DNA from: CAIKMD01 sp035552195
GTDB taxonomy: Bacteria > Pseudomonadota > Alphaproteobacteria > ATCC43930 > CGMCC-115725
NCBI GenBank assembly: GCA_035552195.1
Contig: DASZLU010000168.1
Location: 37,624 to 101,623 of the forward strand
Reading direction: 5' to 3'
DNA length: 64,000 nt
This document shows, one piece after another, positions 59,112-64,000 of this stretch. Within the stretch, counting starts at the first letter, position 1. Every line of letters starts with the position of its first letter. Both the position numbers and the translations under genes were made by a program. The notes below the pieces were generated by a model that had not been told where the DNA came from, searched no databases, and saw only the letters and a program-made list of their open reading frames with translations.

Positions 59112-59902
59112 GGTGCCTCTCCCTGCGTCGCGAGCCCCGCGATGAAAGGAACGATCGCGCTCGCGAATTCCGCCGGCGCTTCGATATCGCAAAGATGCCC
59201 GACACCGGCGATGCGCGTCAGCGATGCGCTGGGGATCAGCCGCCGCAACTCTTCGCCATGCGCCGGCGGGATCAGGAAATCGCCCTCGCCCCAGACGATA
59301 TGCGTCGGCACGTTGATGCGATGCAGCCAGCGCGCGAGCTTCGGATCGTAGAGCCGCGGCTGCCAGGTGTATTTCGCGGCGGCGGCGCGGTTCTTGTCGT
59401 AGAGCTCTTTCATCTCGTCGCTCGCCTGCCAGAGCGCGGCCCAGCGCGTCGCCGCTTCCTCCCCGGCGAAGAGCAGCTTGCCGGTTTCGGCAGCCGAGCC
59501 GATGAACATGTCGCCGCGCTTCACGCCGTTGACGCTGATGCCGGCGGCATCGACGAGGGTCAGGCTCTGAATCTGCGCCGTCGAGCGGATGGCCATCGCC
59601 ATCGCGATCCAGCCGCCGAGCGAATGGCCGACAACATGCACGCGGCCATTCGCCAGCGCGCCGAGCAAATCGAGATAGAAATAAGCGAGATCGCCGACAT
59701 CGTCGATCCAGTCCGGCGTATCGCTATGGCCGAAACCGGGATGATCGGGCGCGATCACCGTGAAATGCGCGGCGAGATTTTCCAGCGCGTCGGTCCAGCC
59801 CGGCATCCCCTGCACACCATGCAGGAACAGCAACGGCTCGCCCGCGCCGGCCCGGCGCAGAAAAAGCTTCGCGCCGCGTACGTCGACAAAAGACTCGTTC
59901 AC
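59108..59902 (-). CDS. Alpha/beta hydrolase (MhpC/epoxide-hydrolase-like)
   Basis: A 264-residue hydrolase. The oxyanion region is LLFLHGVQGMPGW, the nucleophile elbow is VHVVGHSLGGWIAMAMA (Ser in GHSLGG), the acid is probably in IVWGEGDFLIPP, and the catalytic His is in GVGHLCDIEAPAEF. The lid domain lies between residues about 120 and 190. TTG at 59905 or GTG at 59902 are both placed after GGGAGG; GTG has better spacing. It overlaps the flavin monooxygenase gene by four bases. The product of the oxygenase could be its ester, lactone or C-C substrate. Confidence 0.9.
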   Translation of the reverse strand: MNESFVDVRGAKLFLRRAGAGEPLLFLHGVQGMPGWTDALENLAAHFTVIAPDHPGFGHSDTPDWIDDVGDLAYFYLDLLGALANGRVHVVGHSLGGWIAMAMAIRSTAQIQSLTLVDAAGISVNGVKRGDMFIGSAAETGKLLFAGEEAATRWAALWQASDEMKELYDKNRAAAAKYTWQPRLYDPKLARWLHRINVPTHIVWGEGDFLIPPAHGEELRRLIPSASLTRIAGVGHLCDIEAPAEFASAIVPFIAGLATQGEAP

Positions 59903-59999
59903 CAAAGGCGCCTCCCTGAGGATCAGGGTAACGCCCCCGTCGTCGCCTGTCAGCTTGGCTCGGCGAGAAAGCTGACCGGCGCCGGCGGGCGGGCTTGCG

Positions 60000-60917
60000 T
60001 TATTTCGCCTTCGGCGGCTTCAGCGAGTTGTAGACGACGCGCGTGAAATTGGCGCTCGCCTGCTCGTTGGCATTGAGCTTTGCGTCCCAATCGGCGAAGA
60101 CATGCGCCGCGACCGCATCCTGCTCGCTCTTGCCTTGCTTGATCAGCCTGGCGACGCGGTTGCGCGCATCGATCAGGAACGCGCGATAAGCGACAAGATC
60201 GGCCTTATGCGCAAGCGGGCCATGCCCGGGGACGATCTCCGTCTTGTCGTTGACCATTTTGAGGTACTGCGTGACACCGGCGATCATGCCTTTGATATTG
60301 CCGCCGTTGGCGAAGTCGCTGTTGGGATAACGCGCCAGCGTGACGATATCGCCGGTCGCCAGCACGTTGATCTGCGGGAACCAAACATAGCTGTCGCCAT
60401 CGGTATGGGCGTTGGCGATATGGCCGACGGTCGCGATGCGGCCGCGGACACGCAGGGTCAGCGTGCCGCCTTTATAAACCTTGGTCGGCACCGCATCCGC
60501 TGGCACGCCGTTCGTGTGGTTGCCGGTCAGGCCGTTGGTCGAGCCTTCGAGCATGCGCTTCTTCACGTTTTCCTGCGCAACCACCGTGACGCCTTCCTTG
60601 ATGAAAAGCGCGTCGCCCGAGCTGTGATCGGGATGGAAATGCGTGTTGACGATATATTTGATCGGAAGCTGGCTGACCGCTGCGATGGCCGCGCGGATCT
60701 TGTCGTGCAGCGGCGCGAATTCGGCATCGACCATGATGATGCCGTCCTTGCCGGTGACGACGGTGATATTGCCGCCCGGGCCGATGAGCATATAGGCGCC
60801 CTGGCCGAGATCCTTCGTCGTGATCTGCGCATTGGCCAGATCCTGCTGCTGTGCGCGCGCACTGCCGGCGAAAGCGATAACCGCTGCCGCGAAGATAGTC
60901 ATTGCTAAGCGTTTCAT
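60000..60917 (-). CDS. Secreted MBL-fold metallo-hydrolase
   Basis: A 305-residue protein with a Sec signal peptide ending GSARAQ near residue 22. The zinc site is IVNTHFHPDHSSGDALF (HxHxDH), with later ligands in GHIANAHTDGDSYVWF and EIVPGHGPLAHKADL. The layout is close to the SoxH-like/quinoprotein-relay MBL proteins rather than a true beta-lactamase. GGAGGG precedes the ATG at 60917. It lies between the monooxygenase/hydrolase pair and an exported esterase on the same strand, but is separated from each by about 100 bases. Substrate unknown. Confidence 0.88.
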   Translation of the reverse strand: MKRLAMTIFAAAVIAFAGSARAQQQDLANAQITTKDLGQGAYMLIGPGGNITVVTGKDGIIMVDAEFAPLHDKIRAAIAAVSQLPIKYIVNTHFHPDHSSGDALFIKEGVTVVAQENVKKRMLEGSTNGLTGNHTNGVPADAVPTKVYKGGTLTLRVRGRIATVGHIANAHTDGDSYVWFPQINVLATGDIVTLARYPNSDFANGGNIKGMIAGVTQYLKMVNDKTEIVPGHGPLAHKADLVAYRAFLIDARNRVARLIKQGKSEQDAVAAHVFADWDAKLNANEQASANFTRVVYNSLKPPKAK

Positions 60918-61028
60918 CGCGAAACCCTCCCCTTTTCCGTTGTGGCTATGGTCACTCGGCGAGCGGCCCACAACACACATTATCGAGAGCCTTTTCAGTG
61001 GCCCGGGCGCCCCGCCCTCAAGTCTTGC

Positions 61029-61961
61029 CTAATGCAGCGAGCGCACGTAATCGACGATCGCGCGACCGACCTGATCGTCGGCGCTGCCGATGCTGCCGAT
61101 CTCGGAGATGTGGTTGTGGCCCTTCACATAGAAGAAGGGTGGGCATTTGCCGTCGCGCACGCACATGCGGCCGGCGAAATCATAAGCCTCGGGCGCCAGC
61201 ATCACGGGATCGTATTCCGCCGTGATCATCATCATCGGCAGCTTGCTTTTTTCGAGAAAGGGACCCGGGACGCGCGACGGGATGACGTCCGGGCCACCGA
61301 AATAGACCTGGTCCGCTTCGCGCACGCCGGAGGGCCGCGACGCCGGCAGGCTGATCAGGATCGCCCCGGCGATGCCCGGCCCGCCTTTCGGGTAGATTCG
61401 CTTATCGAGCACATAGGTCGCGATGAGATTGGCGCCCGCCGAATGACCGATCAGCACGATGCGTTTCGGATTACCGCCATATTCCGCCGCGTTCTTCTTG
61501 AGGAAGGCGACCACCGCCGCCCCATCCTCCGACGCCGCGGGCCAGGTCACTTTCGGCGCCAGGCGGTAATTCACATTCACCGCCACCATGCCGTGCTGCG
61601 AAAGATAACTCGGGACGTTGGCGTAGTCTTTCTTATCGCCATTCACGAAGCCGCCGCCATGGAAGAACACCGCGATAGGCAGGTTGTGCGCTTTCGCCGG
61701 TGTATAGATGTCGATCTTCTGCAGCGGATCGCCGCCGTAAGCGACATCGCCGGCGACGGTGACCGAAGCCGGCGGTGTGAACGGCGCCTGGCCTTTCATC
61801 AACTCGTTCGTCTTGGTGATCATCGGCCGATCGAGCGTCGCGCCGAGTGCGGCAATGCCACTTACCACCTGCGATGGCAGGCGCGAGATATCCGCTCTAC
61901 CGGCACCACTCCATAACAACACACCGATGGCGCATGCCGCCGCGATCATGGTCTTCTTCAT
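61029..61961 (-). CDS. Secreted alpha/beta hydrolase, carboxylesterase (BD-FAE/HSL-like)
   Basis: A 310-residue esterase with a signal peptide ending GAGRAD near residue 24. The oxyanion motif is VFFHGGGFVNGDKKDY, the nucleophile elbow is IVLIGHSAGANLIATY, the acid is in TAEYDPVML and the catalytic His in VKGHNHISEIGSI. This is the arrangement of the BD-FAE/hormone-sensitive-lipase group, which removes acyl groups from sugars or small alcohols. The ATG at 61961 follows GGGAGGG at a rather wide 12-base spacing. It is adjacent to, but divergent from, the porin. Confidence 0.9.
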   Translation of the reverse strand: MKKTMIAAACAIGVLLWSGAGRADISRLPSQVVSGIAALGATLDRPMITKTNELMKGQAPFTPPASVTVAGDVAYGGDPLQKIDIYTPAKAHNLPIAVFFHGGGFVNGDKKDYANVPSYLSQHGMVAVNVNYRLAPKVTWPAASEDGAAVVAFLKKNAAEYGGNPKRIVLIGHSAGANLIATYVLDKRIYPKGGPGIAGAILISLPASRPSGVREADQVYFGGPDVIPSRVPGPFLEKSKLPMMMITAEYDPVMLAPEAYDFAGRMCVRDGKCPPFFYVKGHNHISEIGSIGSADDQVGRAIVDYVRSLH

Positions 61962-62068
61962 TGTCACTATCGCCCTCCCTTGCCGCGCACCCCGCGCCTT
62001 ATCCACAGCCGAAGATTACGCTGCGTTTATCTGCGGCAAAAATACCACAGCTCACCCAAACATGCGCC

Positions 62069-62108
62069 TTGTAACGGCACTGTCATTTGTTCGACCAAGA
62101 AGTGTCAT
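62069..62108 (+). promoter_or_regulatory. PHO box (PhoB binding site) upstream of porin
   Basis: Half-sites TTGTAAC (62069), CTGTCAT (62080) and GTGTCAT (62102) lie on an exact 11-base period, with a weaker unit (TCGACCA) filling 62091. This is the tandem direct-repeat layout of PHO boxes (CTGTNAN with 4-base spacers). A possible -10, TAGGAT, begins 11 bases beyond the last half-site, as in PhoB-activated promoters. No other such site was noticed in the window. Confidence 0.8.
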
Positions 62109-62130
62109 CGAGCCTTCCTAGGATCGCATC

Positions 62131-62155
62131 GCTGCGCTGCAAAAAGAAGCGCAGC
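62131..62155 (+). other. Hairpin in the porin 5' leader
   Basis: GCTGCGC pairs with GCGCAGC around an 11-base loop (TGCAAAAAGAA). It ends 33 bases before the porin start codon and could influence mRNA stability or translation. There is no following T-run, so it is not a terminator. Confidence 0.5.
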
Positions 62156-62188
62156 CCGCGGGGAAATCCACAGAACGAAGGATCAGTG

Positions 62189-63742
62189 ATGTCTCTTAAG
62201 TCGTATCTTCTTGCCGGGGCCGCCATTTGCGGTGCGCTGTCGGCAATCGCGCCGGCGCATGCGCAAAGTAGCGCCACTCTCAACAACCAGATTCAAGCGC
62301 TGCAGGATCAAGTGCGCGCCCTGAACCAGCAATTGCAGAATCTGCAATCGCAGGTCGTGCAGACCCAGCGCAACACCGCCGTGACCAGCGCCGCCGTCGC
62401 CGACATGAAGGCGTCGCAGCCGGCAGCTTCGTCGTCCAGCGGCGTCGTCGTGTCGATGCCGAACGGACGCCCGACCTTTTCGAGCGCCGATGGTCGCAAC
62501 ACCCTCGCGATCACCGGCCGCGTCCATTGGGATGTGGGCGATTATCTGAACGTCACCCCGAAGAATTCGCATGTCGGTCCGACCAACCTGAACAGCGGCG
62601 AGAATTTCCGCCGGGCGCGTCTCGGCGTCACCGGCAAGGTGCTCGGCGACTGGAACTACTCGCTGATTTATGATTTCGGCGGCACGACCGATTCGGGCGC
62701 CGGCGGCATCAATGCCAGCGGTATCGAAACCGCCGAGCTCAGCTACACCGGCTTCCGTCCCTTCGTGATCGAAGGCGGCGCGCAGGACGTTCCGTACACC
62801 CTCGACGAAGCGACCAGCTCGAACGACATCATGTTCATCGAGCGCGCCTCCTCGCAGGTAATCGCGGCGAATATCGCCGCCGGCGACTTCCGCGAGAATT
62901 TCGGCGGTCATTGGAACAACAACCAGTTCTGGCTCGGCGCCTATTTCACCGGCCCGCAGACCGGCACGGCGCGTACCGGCATCGCCTCGCAAGTCGGCGC
63001 GATCCAGCGTGCCGCGTTCCAGGTGTTGAACACCGATCAGGCGTCCTTCCATATCGGCGCCGATGCCGAAGAGCTCATCAAGCCGCCGATCTCGGCGGCA
63101 GGCGGCTTCCGTACCCTCGGCTCGCTCAGCGATCGTCCCGAGCTGCGCATCGACCCGACAAGCATCATCGGCACCGGCGCCTGGGGCAGCGTCACCCATC
63201 CGGTCACCGGCGCGGATGTTCTCAGCGCCGAGCTTGCCGGCGGCTTCGGCCCGCTCTTCGGGCAGGCGGAATACTTCCACTACACCGTCAACCGCACCGG
63301 CCTGAACGACGCGAATTTCGACGGCGGCTATATCGAAGCGAGCTACACCCTCACCGGCGAGCATCGGAAGTACAATCCGGCGACCGGCGCCTACACCGGC
63401 ATCAGCCCGGCGCATCCCTTCGACATCGCCCATCTCGGCGACGGTGCGTGGGGCGCTTTCGAACTCGGCGCGCGGTACAGCATCGTCGACCTGAACGACA
63501 ACTACAGCGGCGGCTTGGCCAGCGCCGGCGGCGCCAGCACCTCGATCGCCGGCAGCAAGCAGCAGGTGTTCACGCTCGGCGCCAACTGGTACGTCAACAA
63601 CAACATCCGCTTCATGCTGAACTACCTCCACGGCAAGATCGACAAGCCGGAAGGCACGGCGGGTGTGGCGGGCGCGCCGATTGGCAGCAACATCGGCCTC
63701 AGCTTCGACGCCATCGCGTTGCGTACCCAAGTCGCCTGGTAA
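62189..63742 (+). CDS. Phosphate-selective-type porin (OprP/OprO family)
   Basis: A 517-residue outer-membrane protein. A signal peptide ends APAHAQ near residue 25. A coiled-coil segment (NNQIQALQDQVRALNQQLQN, about 30-65) may trimerise or reach the periplasm. The beta-barrel follows, with the family's NFRRARLGVTGKVLGDWNY, YSLIYDFGGT, YTGFRPFVIEGGAQDVPYTL, ATSSNDIMFIERAS and a final ALRTQVAW ending in Trp. OprP-type porins import phosphate or polyphosphate under starvation. GAAGGAT lies 7 bases before the ATG. The PHO box upstream supports control by PhoB. Confidence 0.88.
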   Translation: MSLKSYLLAGAAICGALSAIAPAHAQSSATLNNQIQALQDQVRALNQQLQNLQSQVVQTQRNTAVTSAAVADMKASQPAASSSSGVVVSMPNGRPTFSSADGRNTLAITGRVHWDVGDYLNVTPKNSHVGPTNLNSGENFRRARLGVTGKVLGDWNYSLIYDFGGTTDSGAGGINASGIETAELSYTGFRPFVIEGGAQDVPYTLDEATSSNDIMFIERASSQVIAANIAAGDFRENFGGHWNNNQFWLGAYFTGPQTGTARTGIASQVGAIQRAAFQVLNTDQASFHIGADAEELIKPPISAAGGFRTLGSLSDRPELRIDPTSIIGTGAWGSVTHPVTGADVLSAELAGGFGPLFGQAEYFHYTVNRTGLNDANFDGGYIEASYTLTGEHRKYNPATGAYTGISPAHPFDIAHLGDGAWGAFELGARYSIVDLNDNYSGGLASAGGASTSIAGSKQQVFTLGANWYVNNNIRFMLNYLHGKIDKPEGTAGVAGAPIGSNIGLSFDAIALRTQVAW

Positions 63743-63805
63743 GCTTTCCTCCCCTATCTATCCCCGCGGACTCCATGCCCGGTTGCGCCGATCGCGAAAG
63801 CGGTC

Positions 63806-63827
63806 GGCCCAACCGGGCCTTCTTTTA
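63806..63827 (+). terminator. Likely terminator after porin
   Basis: GGCCC and GGGCC pair around AACC, and the hairpin is followed by TTCTTTTA. The stem is short but GC-only, and it stands 64 bases after the porin stop codon. Confidence 0.6.
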
Positions 63828-63851
63828 TGCGGGGACCGGGTCCACATAAAA

Positions 63852-64000
63852 TTATTGCACTTGACTAACTAATAGCCCATTCTCGCTTTGCAGCGGTAAA
63901 CGCAGCGCGTCCCCAGGCGCAGTTGCGACCCCGCCAGCAGGGAGGCTGACCATCTGAGTCGAAACGACCGGTTGGGTCACGCTGTCGTTGCGGCCGCGCA
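63852..64000 (-). CDS. C-terminal end of an unidentified protein, cut by window edge
   Basis: The reverse strand is open from the right edge to a TAA at 63852, encoding about 48 residues that include TQPVVSTQMVSLPAGGVATA and PGDALRLPLQSENGLLVSQV. Composition looks coding (alternating hydrophobic residues and Gly/Pro turns, as in beta-rich or exported proteins). The gene would converge with the porin. The rest lies outside, so the family cannot be named. Confidence 0.4.
   Translation of the reverse strand, partial: RGRNDSVTQPVVSTQMVSLPAGGVATAPGDALRLPLQSENGLLVSQVQ

Noticed and set aside
62183..63730. 515-codon minus-strand frame opposite the porin
   Set aside because: The plus strand has a signal peptide, OprP motifs and a C-terminal aromatic residue; the reverse frame has none.
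1..64000. CRISPR arrays, tRNA or rRNA genes, prophage, transposases
   Set aside because: No regularly spaced repeats, cloverleaf-like sequence, or integrase/transposase motifs were seen on either strand.

Overview
The window is a high-GC, gene-dense chromosomal segment that reads like an alphaproteobacterium. RpsD, TrmJ, CimA, CysS, GlnS, NadE and class II DAHP synthase all have typical proteobacterial forms. The S4 N-terminus is Rhodospirillales/Hyphomicrobiales-like, but the order cannot be fixed from this window. I see no integrase, transposase, phage gene, CRISPR array, tRNA or rRNA.

Layout. 1-13.0 kb is mostly housekeeping: rpsD (cut by the left edge), trmJ, cimA, cysS, glnS and nadE. 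Between them lie a solute-binding protein, DUF1059 and DUF952 proteins, a divergent AhpD-like/MarR pair and a TauD-like dioxygenase. 13.1-18.3 kb holds a SsuABC/ThiXYZ-type importer with a polysaccharide deacetylase/allantoinase-like protein, an isochorismatase-like hydrolase and a divergent PqqC/TenA-fold protein. 18.3-20.5 kb is a nicotinate phosphoribosyltransferase/DUF1444/small-protein run. 20.6-23.6 kb is a compact kinase-receiver-receiver/kinase signalling set. 23.8-28.3 kb holds a TPR lipoprotein, an MBL hydrolase, an orphan solute-binding protein and a type II NADH dehydrogenase. 28.3-31.6 kb is a copper module: CsoR, operator, Cu(I) ATPase and methyltransferase. 31.6-34.2 kb is a second NMT1/Ssu-type importer. 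34.3-39.7 kb carries an MBL phosphodiesterase-like enzyme, an amidase and a RpiR regulator flanked by two four-repeat membrane proteins.

39.7-42.5 kb holds DAHP synthase followed by five tiny same-strand genes that include two paralogous pairs. 42.6-49.6 kb is a probable aromatic-catabolism island: solute-binding protein, two-domain VOC protein, IclR regulator, Rieske oxygenase and two glutathione transferases. A second Rieske oxygenase follows at 50.1 kb. 51.4-54.4 kb has two divergent glycosyltransferase-like proteins. The rest is an MFS exporter, a HAMP histidine kinase, a translationally coupled flavin monooxygenase/alpha-beta hydrolase pair, an MBL hydrolase, an esterase and an OprP-like porin preceded by a convincing PHO box.

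A recurring theme is genome wear. There are likely broken remnants of a receiver domain (13.0 kb), a peroxiredoxin (39.7 kb), a short-chain dehydrogenase (43.7 kb) and an unidentified C-terminus (46.0 kb), plus a dispersed 64-bp double-palindrome repeat beside gene ends. Five periplasmic solute-binding proteins, three without their own permease and ATPase nearby, suggest a nutrient-scavenging heterotroph. The most interesting undescribed pieces are the tiny-gene cluster, the RpiR/four-repeat membrane protein pair and the 13-18 kb uptake/hydrolase cluster.
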